A stretch of 61,367 bases of DNA from Clostridia bacterium (GCA_017435865.1 JAFSEF010000121.1:1-61367), one strand, 5' to 3'. Positions 41,992 to 51,763 are shown, counted from the stretch's first letter. Translations and numbers: made by a program. The notes: generated by a model not told the origin, from the letters alone.

Positions 41992-42864
41992 TCACCAACG
42001 ATAATACTCGTTGTACTGTTCTTCGTAAGCAGCTTCTCTGGATGCTTCTTCGGCGGCAAGACGGCTTTCCTCCGCCTCTTCGGAAGCAACCTCGGATGCA
42101 AGTTCAGCAGCCATTGACTCACGGGCAACAGCATCTTCTTCAAACTGTACCTGTTCGGACTGAATTTCTTCCGCCAGTGCATTCAGGTCTGCGGATTCGA
42201 TTTCGGCTTCATATTTGACAATATCGGTTTTGCATTTAATGAAATAGCTGTCATCCAACGGGAAAACATCAATACAGGATGCATCAATCATGGCAATCTG
42301 CTCTTTGGTATAGTTTTCCTCTTCAGCCAGTTTCAGACGTACAAAAGATGCAATCACATCAATATCAAGTCCGATATCCTTGCACAACGTGGCGGCATCA
42401 CATGCTGCACCTTTTTTTACATCATAATAATATACGGAATAGGAGTACGAGCCGCCCGAATGCAGCATAACAGTGGCAACATTGGTACGGATGGCAATGA
42501 AGTCACCGTTTTCAAACAGATCATACGTAAAGCCATAAGCAAGACCTGTGTTGCTCTTTTCTGCGGTCTGTGCCATGCTGAAATACTTATCAAATTCAGT
42601 TTTGATTTCGTTGTTCATATGTGTTGCGGACGGTGTATCGGCATTCAGCACCGGATACACAAAGCGGCCCGTAAAAAAGGAACAATTCCCCTTGCAGACA
42701 TCACAGGCGTATTGAAAGTCAGCAGAACTTTTTTCCGATACAGATACCTTGGCAGAAGAAAGCACCGGCTTTTCAGATTCATCGGCAATATTCACGGCGG
42801 TCTGATCACAACCGCACAAAGCTATAAATAATAAAGCAATGAACAAACATAAAAACTTCTTCAT
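41992..42864 (-). CDS. Lipoprotein with DUF3298/RsiV-like domain and acidic coiled-coil tail
   Basis: This 290-residue protein has a lipoprotein signal ending in ALCGCD (lipidated Cys near 19). The central domain of about 180 residues shows the arrangement of DUF3298/DUF4163 proteins: YPVLNADTPSATHMNNEI, YGFTYDLFENGDFIAIRTN, YYYDVKKGAACDAATLCKD, DSYFIKCKTDIVKYEAEI. A Glu/Ala-rich tail (about 225-285) is a probable coiled coil. One relative, RsiV, binds lysozyme. Two Cys (CDVCKGNC) near residue 55 are unusual additions. It is divergent from the secreted ceramidase-like gene, with promoters back to back. Confidence 0.75.
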   Translation of the reverse strand: MKKFLCLFIALLFIALCGCDQTAVNIADESEKPVLSSAKVSVSEKSSADFQYACDVCKGNCSFFTGRFVYPVLNADTPSATHMNNEIKTEFDKYFSMAQTAEKSNTGLAYGFTYDLFENGDFIAIRTNVATVMLHSGGSYSYSVYYYDVKKGAACDAATLCKDIGLDIDVIASFVRLKLAEEENYTKEQIAMIDASCIDVFPLDDSYFIKCKTDIVKYEAEIESADLNALAEEIQSEQVQFEEDAVARESMAAELASEVASEEAEESRLAAEEASREAAYEEQYNEYYRW

Positions 42865-42897
42865 TGATACACTACCTCATCTTAATATTTGTTAATA

Positions 42898-42925
42898 ATT
42901 ATACTATAATTATTGCAAATGTCAA
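42898..42925 (-). promoter_or_regulatory. Promoter of lipoprotein gene
   Basis: Minus-strand TTGACA (42920-42925), 16 bp, TATAAT (42898-42903). Confidence 0.75.
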
Positions 42926-42959
42926 CTGTTTTTACAATATCAGACTGTAATTTTGCTTA

Positions 42960-42988
42960 TTGACAATCACCGGCAGTTTTTTTATAAT
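42960..42988 (+). promoter_or_regulatory. Promoter of secreted ceramidase-like gene
   Basis: TTGACA (42960-42965), 17 bp, TATAAT (42983-42988). Full consensus, so strong expression is expected. Confidence 0.85.
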
Positions 42989-43021
42989 AGAAAATACAGT
43001 AAATGAAAAGGAGTTTTTATA

Positions 43022-44839
43022 ATGAAAAAAATTTCCCGCAAACTACTGGCAATTATTCTTTGTCTGACAATGTTGCTCCCTGTTTCTGCTCCGGCTGCAT
43101 TTGCATCCGAAGACGCAGCAGCAACCACCACCGCAAGCATGTATTTTGTTGAAAAGCTCGTCGGCGGCATCATGAATGTGCTCATCGGCAGCCTCGGAAC
43201 ATTCTTCACCCGCATCGGTCTGGACAGCTACGATGAATACATGGAAAAAGAACATCCGTATTTCTATGAAGGCACGGACGGTGAAGTGTCCGGTGACGGC
43301 TGGAAACTCGGCTATGCTTCCACAAGCTACATTCCCGATCAGTGGCGCAGAAATGCTGACGGTGCCGAAGATCCCGACGGTTACTGCCTGAACAAGAGCT
43401 ATTATTTCGGCGGTTATTTCTCCGCAAAAGTCAAAAACATTTACGACGATCAGTGTGTCAACATTGCTGTTCTTTCCTGCGGCAGTGACAGCAATGCAAA
43501 CGGTGTTGAAGACATTCTTGTGCTTGCCTCCATCGACGGCATCGGTTTCAGCAACCAGGACGTTCTTGCCGTTCGTGAAGCATCCGCTGCAAAACTTGCA
43601 AATCTCGGCGTTGCTGCTGATGACATCATCGGCTTCAACATGATCGCAACACACGCACATTCCGTCATCGACCCGCAGGGTATGGGGCTTGACATCATCG
43701 GCAAGCTCTTTGCTTCCCGTCTTTCCGTTGACAGAATGCGTTCGATTGAACCCGAACTTCTTGAAACCATCATCGAAAATGCTTCCGATGCTGCTGTTGA
43801 AGCATACAGCAAAATGGAAGACGGTGAGCTGTACTTCTTTGAAACCGCAGAACTCATCGAAAATGGCGAAGGCATTGAAATGGTCAACGACAAACGCCAT
43901 TTCGGTCAGGATGTACAGGACAAAGCAGGTTGTTTCCTGTTTGAAGGTGTCAGCGGTGAAAAGACCATCATGGCAAACCTCGCTACCCATCCGACAAAGG
44001 CTGACCGCGGCAGTGAACGTGTCTGTGCTGACTTCCCCTACTATGTTGCACTCGCAATGAAGGACCTCGGTTACAATTTCCTGTATATGCAGGGTGCACA
44101 GGGTTCCGTTTCTCTTTCTTTTGACTGCAATGCAGACGGTGATGCATGGGCAACCGAAAATGCACTCACATATGAAGATTGGGTTGCACGTTACGGCAAA
44201 GAATATGCAGATGAAAACTTTGCTGCAGAAGCAGATGATTATTTTGAAATCCGTTCCGGTTCCTACGCTTTCGCACAATATGTTCTGGAAGCTTCCGCAA
44301 ACAAGGTTCCCGTGAAGGCATCTCTTGATGTTGCCATGGCACAGATCGCCATTCCGCTTGACTACGGTATTCTTTACCTTGCTGCTGTTTCGCAGCTGCT
44401 CGGTTTCAACTGCGTCAGATACAAGGGCACAAAGACCGGTTATGCAGTCATGACCGAAATCGGTGCACTGTCCTTCGGTGATACTGTCACCCTCATCACC
44501 ACCCCCGGCGAAACCTTCCCTGCCATTCCTTACGGCATTGAAGAAAACTACGAAGGTGAAAAATGCTGGACCGGCCCGACATCCTGGACAGGTGAAGACT
44601 GGGAATACAAGGCACTCGATGAATACGTCCGCATTGCAACAGGTGACGAAGACAGAGTTGTTCTTGCAATCGGTCTTTGCAACGATGGTCTCGGTTACAT
44701 CATCCCCGACACAGATGCAAGCCATATGTGTGTTGATTGGTTCTACGGCGGCCACTATGAAGAATTGCTGACCTGCTCGGTCTATGCAGGTTCCGCTCTT
44801 GCACAGGGATTTGTTGATCTGCTCGGTGTCGAAAAATAA
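43022..44839 (+). CDS. Secreted neutral/alkaline ceramidase-family protein
   Basis: This 605-residue protein starts with a signal peptide (about 1-28). A hydrophobic amphipathic stretch near the mature N-terminus follows (LVGGIMNVLIGSLGTFFTRIG, about 45-65). The ceramidase-type domain has MIATHAHSVIDPQG (zinc His), NLATHPTKADRG (zinc His), QGAQGSVSLSFD in the position of the nucleophile loop, and TTPGETFPAIPYG (zinc Glu). A Ser is present in the loop, unlike the cytoplasmic relative at 6439-7881. It may hydrolyse host sphingolipids or another amide; this is not proven by sequence. AAAAGGAG precedes the ATG, and it is a single-gene unit with a strong terminator. Confidence 0.83.
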   Translation: MKKISRKLLAIILCLTMLLPVSAPAAFASEDAAATTTASMYFVEKLVGGIMNVLIGSLGTFFTRIGLDSYDEYMEKEHPYFYEGTDGEVSGDGWKLGYASTSYIPDQWRRNADGAEDPDGYCLNKSYYFGGYFSAKVKNIYDDQCVNIAVLSCGSDSNANGVEDILVLASIDGIGFSNQDVLAVREASAAKLANLGVAADDIIGFNMIATHAHSVIDPQGMGLDIIGKLFASRLSVDRMRSIEPELLETIIENASDAAVEAYSKMEDGELYFFETAELIENGEGIEMVNDKRHFGQDVQDKAGCFLFEGVSGEKTIMANLATHPTKADRGSERVCADFPYYVALAMKDLGYNFLYMQGAQGSVSLSFDCNADGDAWATENALTYEDWVARYGKEYADENFAAEADDYFEIRSGSYAFAQYVLEASANKVPVKASLDVAMAQIAIPLDYGILYLAAVSQLLGFNCVRYKGTKTGYAVMTEIGALSFGDTVTLITTPGETFPAIPYGIEENYEGEKCWTGPTSWTGEDWEYKALDEYVRIATGDEDRVVLAIGLCNDGLGYIIPDTDASHMCVDWFYGGHYEELLTCSVYAGSALAQGFVDLLGVEK

Positions 44840-44853
44840 AGTATAATCCGCAA

Positions 44854-44889
44854 AAGTGTCTCTCCGTAGTGAGAGGCACTTCTTTTTTT
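44854..44889 (+). terminator. Terminator after secreted ceramidase-like gene
   Basis: AAGTG-CTCTC/GAGAG-CACTT stem followed by CTTTTTTT. Confidence 0.85.
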
Positions 44890-45029
44890 GGTATTTTGTC
44901 TATAAAAACCTTGCAGTTTTTGTGAGTAAAATAAAATTTTTACATAATCTCTCAGCATATTTAATAATTTGTTAAAGAAATCATTGTATAAATATTACAA
45001 TCAATAATTGCATGAAACGGAAGGATATC

Positions 45030-47732
45030 ATGAAACTCATTGTTAAAAAGCATATATGTGTTTTAATGGCAGCACTGCTTGTGCTCTTGCCGTTCTCAAC
45101 GAGTGTAAAAGCTGCAGAGCAAACCGCATTCAAGTATCCGGACGGCGTTCCGGCTGCAAAAGCAGAAGAAATCATCACATCCGCAGATGCGTTGGTTTTA
45201 AAGGCCGTACAGACCATGACCGACAAAACATTGGCACAGACGGTCATGCCCATGCTGTATGAAAGCAATCTGCTGAGCACCATGCTCATCGGTATTTACA
45301 AAACACTGAACAGTCCCGACATGGCAGAAATGTTGTCGGCTTTGTCTGTCACCACGTCACCGACAGAATTATCTGCCGTTCTTTTTGCATATCCGGAAGT
45401 CTCCGCTGCCCTTGCAAATACAAGTTCATGGGACACTGCTGACTTGTCCGATGTTTCATGGAATATTCATACCAAAAACGAATTTGCAACAGCATTCGGA
45501 ACCATTTTGTCCCCCTTGCACACACTGTTGCAGTTCTTACTGTGTGAAGGCAAATTCAATATTGTTGGCAACCTCATCAAATACACAGGCGGCAACGGTT
45601 ACATGAATGCGGTTGTGCCCGTATATGAAGCATTTGGTTGCACGTCCTACCCGGATTATTCTACTTTCCAGTCGCAGGCTGCTGCCAACGGACAGACATT
45701 GGGTGCCAATCTGATTCTGCCGATTCTGCAGTATGTTGAAGAAATACTCACCTCACCGCTTACAAATCTCTGCAGTGTCCTTCCGAATCTTGCAGAGTTC
45801 ATTCTTTCCGGCGGTTTTGAAGATGCAATCAATGCATTGCTTGCCCCCATCACGGAGCTGGCCGCAACCATTGAAAAGATTCCCCTGCTTAATTCCGTTA
45901 TTTCCGACAGTATGTTCTCAGGTCTGAGTGATAACTTTGCAGGCAATCTGGTTCCCGACCTCAACGAAATGCTCAACAACTCCGAAACGGGGCTTGCACT
46001 TCCCGAAATTGACTGGGAACTGCTTCGTTCCTGCGGCACGTCGGACGGAACCAAAGTGGTCGCAAACAAAGGCAAAACATTCGTCGTCGTTTTCCGTTGG
46101 TTGTGGGAAACACTGCAGCAAAACGGAAATGCCCTCGGTGATCTGCTCTCGCAGGGTGCTGAAACCGAAAGCAGCAACGAAATGTTCGGCAGTATGGATC
46201 TGTCTTCCGTGATCAATGAATTTTTGCAGGATGATGCAGACAGCGTTCTGCGTGCACTTGCCTTTATGCTCAAACCCGACACAAAAGCAAGTGACCTGTA
46301 CTGGGTATACGGTGACATCAAAACAACCGCCTATGCATTCACACAGGATATGCCCCGTGAGAATTATGCCAAAATGATGGAAGGTTTTGACTCTTTGCTC
46401 GGTGCACTCATTGCAGAAATGACCGGCTCCGCTTCTTTGTCGGAAGGTGTGAAATCCATGCTTTACACCAACGACAACATCACTGCCGTCATCAAAACAA
46501 TCTACGGTCTTCTGAACGATGAATCCATGGCTCCCGTGGTTTCCCTGTTGGGAATCGAAGCAACACCAAAGGCTGTTTTTGCACAACTCGAAGATGAACA
46601 ATACAAGGCAGCCGTCACATTCCTGTCGCGTTACCTGACATGGGAAGAAGTGCCCGACAGCGGCATCAACTGGGGATTTACGGATGGTGACAAAGCTGCT
46701 TTTGCAGCTGCCTGTGCAGCAGTGCTGCGTCCTGTGAATGACCTGCTTGCCTTTTTGCTTGCAGGTGAGGATTTCGTTTTCCTTGACAGTATTACAATCC
46801 GTGGTGCCTACGGCTACAACAGTGCCGTCATTCCTCTTTTTGAAGCACTCGGTGTGGATGCTTCCCTGTATGTTTCCGCGGCTGAATACAACAAAACAGC
46901 CGACACGGATGCTTTGCTGACCAATATCCTCAATCCCCTTTTCACACAGATCGAAAACATCTGCCAATCCCCCGTAACATATCTCACAGCGCAACTGCCG
47001 ACGATTGCATACTTCATCTCTGACGGCGGTCTGCAGAAAATGCTTTATGCACTTGCAGCCCCCATTCTTGAATTCATTGCAAGGTCGGGTCTGTCCGTTG
47101 ACATCATGTCCGTTATGGAAGAAATGATCGCATTCGATCTGACCTTCGGACCCGAACAGATGAAAAAACTGATGGCAGAAATGAACACAGGTGAAAACAG
47201 CATGGCTCTGCCGGAACTGCCTGCCCTGTCAACGCTTGCCTCCCTTGGTACGCTGAAAGAAATTGACAGCAAACGCACTTTTGACGGCAAAGCAACAAAG
47301 AGCAAAGTCGTTGAAGCAGACAAGGAAAGCGTGCTTGCCTACCTTGTGGATTTCATAGTTTCCATGATGCAGATGCCTGAAAATGCCGATATGCTGACAG
47401 GTTCGATCATGAGTGCCGACTCTGCAGATGCCGCAAATCCCTTTGCATCCTATACAGACTCATTCTCTGCGGAAATGGAAAACATGACCCATGCCGACAT
47501 GGTCAGATGGTTCTATGACATGGTCGTTTTTGAAGCACCCGCTGAGGAAGAATCGGTCACACTGCCCGATGAAGTTCCGCAGATTATTTATCAGTCCGAA
47601 GAGGACGGTACAAACATCGGTGCCGTTATCATTCCTGTTATCATCGCAGCCGCTGCTGTTGTTTTTATTGTGTTGATCGTAAAAAAGAGAAAACAGGGCG
47701 GCAACCGCAAACATAAAGAAACGGAGGAATAA
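45030..47732 (+). CDS. Large surface protein with internal duplication and C-terminal anchor
   Basis: The ATG at 45030 follows AAGGA; the in-frame ATG at 45012 has none. The 900-residue protein has a signal peptide (about 1-26) and a single C-terminal transmembrane helix near 862-882 followed by KKRKQGG. Two long modules, about 30-260 and 450-730, are recognisably duplicated: both carry a short SMLY/PMLY helix, an SxxW-x-F/I strand, NDLL-FLL or HTLLQFLL, GGNGYMNAVVPVYEAFG matching RGAYGYNSAVIPLFEALG, then LPxxAxFIxxGGxxxxxxALxAPI. No known domain is evident. The ABC ATPase-permease begins 3 bp downstream, so the two probably work together at the cell surface. Confidence 0.75.
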   Translation: MKLIVKKHICVLMAALLVLLPFSTSVKAAEQTAFKYPDGVPAAKAEEIITSADALVLKAVQTMTDKTLAQTVMPMLYESNLLSTMLIGIYKTLNSPDMAEMLSALSVTTSPTELSAVLFAYPEVSAALANTSSWDTADLSDVSWNIHTKNEFATAFGTILSPLHTLLQFLLCEGKFNIVGNLIKYTGGNGYMNAVVPVYEAFGCTSYPDYSTFQSQAAANGQTLGANLILPILQYVEEILTSPLTNLCSVLPNLAEFILSGGFEDAINALLAPITELAATIEKIPLLNSVISDSMFSGLSDNFAGNLVPDLNEMLNNSETGLALPEIDWELLRSCGTSDGTKVVANKGKTFVVVFRWLWETLQQNGNALGDLLSQGAETESSNEMFGSMDLSSVINEFLQDDADSVLRALAFMLKPDTKASDLYWVYGDIKTTAYAFTQDMPRENYAKMMEGFDSLLGALIAEMTGSASLSEGVKSMLYTNDNITAVIKTIYGLLNDESMAPVVSLLGIEATPKAVFAQLEDEQYKAAVTFLSRYLTWEEVPDSGINWGFTDGDKAAFAAACAAVLRPVNDLLAFLLAGEDFVFLDSITIRGAYGYNSAVIPLFEALGVDASLYVSAAEYNKTADTDALLTNILNPLFTQIENICQSPVTYLTAQLPTIAYFISDGGLQKMLYALAAPILEFIARSGLSVDIMSVMEEMIAFDLTFGPEQMKKLMAEMNTGENSMALPELPALSTLASLGTLKEIDSKRTFDGKATKSKVVEADKESVLAYLVDFIVSMMQMPENADMLTGSIMSADSADAANPFASYTDSFSAEMENMTHADMVRWFYDMVVFEAPAEEESVTLPDEVPQIIYQSEEDGTNIGAVIIPVIIAAAAVVFIVLIVKKRKQGGNRKHKETEE

Positions 47733-47735
47733 GTC

Positions 47736-50507
47736 ATGCTTGCATTAAAGAATATCACAAAAGAATATGCCTCCGGTGAAGAAAAGCTGATGGCACTGAA
47801 AGGCATCAGCTTCTGCTTCCGCAAAAGCGAATTTGTTTCCATCCTCGGTCCTTCGGGCTGCGGCAAGACCACAACGCTGAACATCATCGGCGGCCTGGAC
47901 CGCTATACAGATGGTGACCTTGTTATCAACGGCAAATCCACCAAGGATTTTACCGACAGCGACTGGGATACCTACCGCAATCATTCCGTCGGTTTTGTTT
48001 TTCAGAGTTACAACCTCATTCCCCATCAGACCATTCTTGCAAACGTGGAACTTGCTCTTACACTGTCGGGTGTTGGCAAAAAAGAACGCCGCGAACGTGC
48101 CGTCAAAGCACTCGAACAGGTAGGACTCGGCACACAGATCAACAAAAGACCGAATCAGCTTTCGGGCGGTCAGATGCAGCGTGTTGCCATTGCCCGTGCA
48201 CTCATCAACGATCCCGAAATTCTGCTTGCCGACGAACCGACAGGTGCACTTGACAGCGAAACCAGCGTGCAGATCATGAATATCCTCAAGGAAATTTCCA
48301 AGGACCGTCTGATCATCATGGTCACACACAACCCCGAACTTGCAGAAGAGTATTCCAACCGCATCATCCGCTTTGCCGACGGCGTTGTTGTTGACGATAC
48401 CAACCCGTTCTCGGAAGAAGAGGAAGCAAAGGAAATCAAGGCACTTGCCGAAGCACCCAAGGATAACAAGGGTAAAAGCGGTATGTCTTTCAGAACAGCA
48501 CTCACACTGAGTCTGCAGAACCTGATGACAAAACGTGCCAGAACGATTCTGACGGCATTCGCAGGCAGCATCGGTATCATCGGCATTGCTCTGATTCTTG
48601 CCCTTTCGACCGGTATCAATAATTATATTGACAACATCCAGGAAGAAACCATGCTGTCAATCCCCATCACCGTTGAACAGCAGGCACTGGACACGGATGC
48701 ACTGATGTCCTCCATGACAGGCATCGGGCAGGAAATGATGAACACAGACCGCGAAAAAGACGGCATTTATGTCAACACCGCCATGAAAGAAATGCTCAAA
48801 GCGTTTCTTGCGGAAGCATCCGTCAACAACCTGACCAGCTTCCGTCAGTATATTGAAGACAACCGCGAAATCTTTGATGAACTGTGCAATGAGATTACCT
48901 ACAATTACAGCACCGTGCTCAACGTTTATAAGGCAGACACCACAGACGGTGTTGTGCAGGTCAATCCCACCACATTCATGCAGGATGCCATGTCCATGTC
49001 GGGCGGTATGGGCGGCATGGGCGACATGAGCAGTATGATGTCCGGCAATTCCATGATGAACATGAATATGTGGGTACAGCTGATCGGTGATGAAGAGCTG
49101 ATGGATATGCAGTACGACATTGTAGCCGGAAAATTCCCGACCGACAAATCGGAAGTGGTGCTCATCGTTGACCCGACGTATTCGGTCAATGAATTTGTGC
49201 AATACGCATTGGGTCTTAAAGACATGGCAAACATTACGGAAGACATCATGAAGGTGTTCACCGAATCGGAAACGGATACACCGACCGAACAGATCAAGTA
49301 TTCTTTCGACGAGATTCTGGATATGCGTTTCAAACTGGTGCTGAATTCGGATTGCTTTGTTTATAACGAAGAAACAAAATGCTGGGATGATTTCAGAGAA
49401 AACAGCCTGTTCCTGCGTGAAGCAGTCAACAACGGACTGGAGCTGAAGATCGTCGGTATTCTGTGCCCTGACGAAGACCTGACACTTGCAAGCAACCCGG
49501 GCGGCATTGGCTTCACATCCGCACTGATGGATTGGGCAATTGCCGAAACCGCAAACAGCGAAGTGGTTCAGCAGCAGCTGGCACAGCCGAACACAAATAT
49601 CATAACAGGTACCGAATTTGCAAACACAAATCTTTCGGAGATCCGCCTTGCAGATATTGATTTTTCCAAAATTGACATGAACAAGCTTGATATCACTCCG
49701 TTCATGATCATGATGGCAGACATGGACATGGAATCAATGGACATGGCAAGTATGACAGATATGTCTTCGATTATGGATTTTTCCACCATGACACCGCTGA
49801 TGCAGACCATGATGGAAAGCTTTTTAACCGAAGATCAGGCAAATGCAATTAAAAAAGCCTATCTTGACAGCGTTTCTTCGGACGACACCTACAACAGCAA
49901 TCTTGCAAAAATGGGATATGCAAATGTGCTGACCCCGTCTTCCATTTATCTGTATCCCAAGGATTTTGCTACCAAAGCAGAGCTTGAAACGGTTATTGAT
50001 TATTACAACGAACAGGTGGAGGCACTCGGTTTTGAATCCTACACCATTCAAGTGACCGACTTCATCGGCATTCTGCTTGACAGCGTGACCACGATTCTCA
50101 ACATTGTCACTTATGTGTTGGTTGCATTCGTAGCCATTTCGCTGATCGTTTCGTCCATCATGATCGGCATTATCACCTACATTTCCGTGCTTGAACGCAC
50201 AAAGGAAATCGGTATTCTGCGAAGCATCGGTGCATCCAAAAAAGACGTTTCGCGTGTTTTCAATGCTGAAACGGTCATTGTCGGTCTTGCATCGGGTTGC
50301 CTCGGTATAGGGGTTACATTGCTTCTGGAAATTCCGATCAACCTTGTTCTGAAATACCTGACAACCGTCAAAGCAGCGGCATCACTCTCCCCTGTTGCAG
50401 CGATCGTGCTCATCGGTATCAGCGTTCTGCTGTCCTTCATTGCAGGCCTGATCCCGTCCGGTCTTGCAGCGAAAAAAGATCCCGTGGAAGCACTGCGTAC
50501 AGACTGA
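47736..50507 (+). CDS. ABC transporter, MacB-like ATPase fused to FtsX-type permease, Met-rich loop
   Basis: This 923-residue fusion has an N-terminal ATPase: LGPSGCGKTTTLN (Walker A, about 37-49), FVFQSYNLIPHQT (Q-loop), [15 protein letters not shown] (signature) and ILLADEPTGALD (Walker B). An acidic linker follows, then transmembrane helix 1 (about 267-290), a large external region of about 480 residues, and three C-terminal helices (FtsX-like core about 785-915). The external region contains two Met-rich stretches, about 412-446 with 12 Met and about 650-692 with 14 Met. MacB-type transporters move lipoproteins or peptides mechanically rather than through a pore. Pairing with the large duplicated surface protein directly upstream suggests a dedicated partner. 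Confidence 0.9.
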   Translation: MLALKNITKEYASGEEKLMALKGISFCFRKSEFVSILGPSGCGKTTTLNIIGGLDRYTDGDLVINGKSTKDFTDSDWDTYRNHSVGFVFQSYNLIPHQTILANVELALTLSGVGKKERRERAVKALEQVGLGTQINKRPNQLSGGQMQRVAIARALINDPEILLADEPTGALDSETSVQIMNILKEISKDRLIIMVTHNPELAEEYSNRIIRFADGVVVDDTNPFSEEEEAKEIKALAEAPKDNKGKSGMSFRTALTLSLQNLMTKRARTILTAFAGSIGIIGIALILALSTGINNYIDNIQEETMLSIPITVEQQALDTDALMSSMTGIGQEMMNTDREKDGIYVNTAMKEMLKAFLAEASVNNLTSFRQYIEDNREIFDELCNEITYNYSTVLNVYKADTTDGVVQVNPTTFMQDAMSMSGGMGGMGDMSSMMSGNSMMNMNMWVQLIGDEELMDMQYDIVAGKFPTDKSEVVLIVDPTYSVNEFVQYALGLKDMANITEDIMKVFTESETDTPTEQIKYSFDEILDMRFKLVLNSDCFVYNEETKCWDDFRENSLFLREAVNNGLELKIVGILCPDEDLTLASNPGGIGFTSALMDWAIAETANSEVVQQQLAQPNTNIITGTEFANTNLSEIRLADIDFSKIDMNKLDITPFMIMMADMDMESMDMASMTDMSSIMDFSTMTPLMQTMMESFLTEDQANAIKKAYLDSVSSDDTYNSNLAKMGYANVLTPSSIYLYPKDFATKAELETVIDYYNEQVEALGFESYTIQVTDFIGILLDSVTTILNIVTYVLVAFVAISLIVSSIMIGIITYISVLERTKEIGILRSIGASKKDVSRVFNAETVIVGLASGCLGIGVTLLLEIPINLVLKYLTTVKAAASLSPVAAIVLIGISVLLSFIAGLIPSGLAAKKDPVEALRTD

Positions 50508-50520
50508 TCATATACTCAAA

Positions 50521-50561
50521 AAAATACAGACGATACATTTGCGTATCGCCTGTATTTTTTT
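50521..50561. terminator. Bidirectional terminator
   Basis: AATACAG-CGATAC/GTATCG-CTGTATT stem flanked by A- and T-runs, between convergent genes. Confidence 0.85.
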
Positions 50562-51705
50562 ATATGGATGTATAAACAGTTTTTTCAAACTTAACAGCGG
50601 TTCTTGCACCTGCACCGCCGTCAACAAGGGAGTTTCGCATCATCACCGCAGTGATTCCGTTTGCGGGATCCACCCAGAAATGCGTTCCGTAGGCACCGCT
50701 CCAGCCGAAACAACCGATCGGCAGATAGCTGTAGCCTTTTCCTGCAATCACACGCATGGACAAGCCCCATTTCTGCGCACCCGGCATAATTTGTTCGGAA
50801 AGCTGTGCGGTTTTCATCTGCCGTACACTCTCTTTACTGAGCACACGAACGCCGTTGCAGGTTCCCTCTTGCAGTAACATCTGTGCAAATTTTTCGTAAT
50901 CGGCAAGCGAGCCTGCAAGACCGGCACCACCGCAACAATGACTGTTCGGGAACACATCGAACATCTCCCCGTTGACAGGTGTTGCATCCGCAGACATATC
51001 TTCCTTTTTATCATGCAAAAAAACGAGCCGGCTTTTTTGCTCAGCAGAAGGATCAAACGTGGTGTCCTGCATTCCCAAAGGAGTAAACAATTCGTCCTGC
51101 AGGAATTGTGCTATGCTTTTATCTGATGTGACTTCCACAAGGTGCGCCAAGATATCAAATCCGAATAAACCGCTGTATTCCGTCCTCGTGCCGGGTTCAA
51201 ACAACAACGGCAGCGTTGCGTAATAACAAACCGCATCACTGAGATTACACTTTGCGTTCTGCGGCATCTGTGCACACTGCACATCGCCGAAAGAACCGCT
51301 TCCGATTCCGCTTGTATGTGTCAGCAAATGGCGGACGGTGACAGCATTTTTCGTTTTTGCAGCAGGGACAATCATCCCGTTATCTTCTTTACCGACATAC
51401 ATCTGCGCAAATGCAGGCAGGTATACACTGATTGCAGCATCAAGATCAAGCAAACCTCTTTCAACCTGCAGCATGACAGCCGCCCCGACAATGGGTTTTG
51501 TCATGGATGCAAGTCGGAACAGGGAGTCAGCATCGGGTACATTGTTTTTGCCGAACGAAACAGAACCGTAAAATGATCGGCACAGCACCTTTCCGTTTTG
51601 TATGACCGAAACGGCCGCATTGCCGATTTTTTGTCGGGTAAGATATGTTTCAAAAACATGATCCGTATTTTTTTGCAAAACGGCAGTATCAGGTGAAAAA
51701 ATCAT
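50560..51705 (-). CDS. Beta-lactamase-family serine hydrolase (class C fold)
   Basis: This 381-residue protein lacks a signal peptide. It has the SxxK motif in RLASMTKPIVGAAVML (about 66-81), a YxG variant of the YxN motif (RTEYSGLFGFDIL), and the C-terminal region GAYGTHFWVDPANG in place of KTG. This matches the broad esterase/peptidase group of the beta-lactamase superfamily rather than a resistance enzyme. A cytoplasmic ester or D-amino peptide hydrolase is likely. AGGAGG precedes the ATG by 7-8 bp. Single-gene unit. Confidence 0.88.
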   Translation of the reverse strand: MIFSPDTAVLQKNTDHVFETYLTRQKIGNAAVSVIQNGKVLCRSFYGSVSFGKNNVPDADSLFRLASMTKPIVGAAVMLQVERGLLDLDAAISVYLPAFAQMYVGKEDNGMIVPAAKTKNAVTVRHLLTHTSGIGSGSFGDVQCAQMPQNAKCNLSDAVCYYATLPLLFEPGTRTEYSGLFGFDILAHLVEVTSDKSIAQFLQDELFTPLGMQDTTFDPSAEQKSRLVFLHDKKEDMSADATPVNGEMFDVFPNSHCCGGAGLAGSLADYEKFAQMLLQEGTCNGVRVLSKESVRQMKTAQLSEQIMPGAQKWGLSMRVIAGKGYSYLPIGCFGWSGAYGTHFWVDPANGITAVMMRNSLVDGGAGARTAVKFEKTVYTSI

Positions 51706-51734
51706 ACGTACACCTCCTGTTTCTCAACAGAAAA

Positions 51735-51763
51735 ATAGTACCATACATTTATTAAAAATTCAA
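51735..51763 (-). promoter_or_regulatory. Promoter of beta-lactamase-family gene
   Basis: Minus-strand TTGAAT (51758-51763), 17 bp, TACTAT (51735-51740). Confidence 0.55.

Noticed and set aside
43043-44755. 570-residue minus-strand open frame
   Set aside because: Antisense to the secreted ceramidase-like gene, with a Cys/Val-rich nonsense translation.
50560-51705. Antibiotic-resistance beta-lactamase
   Set aside because: No signal peptide, and YSG and no KTG motif; it fits the broad esterase/peptidase branch instead.
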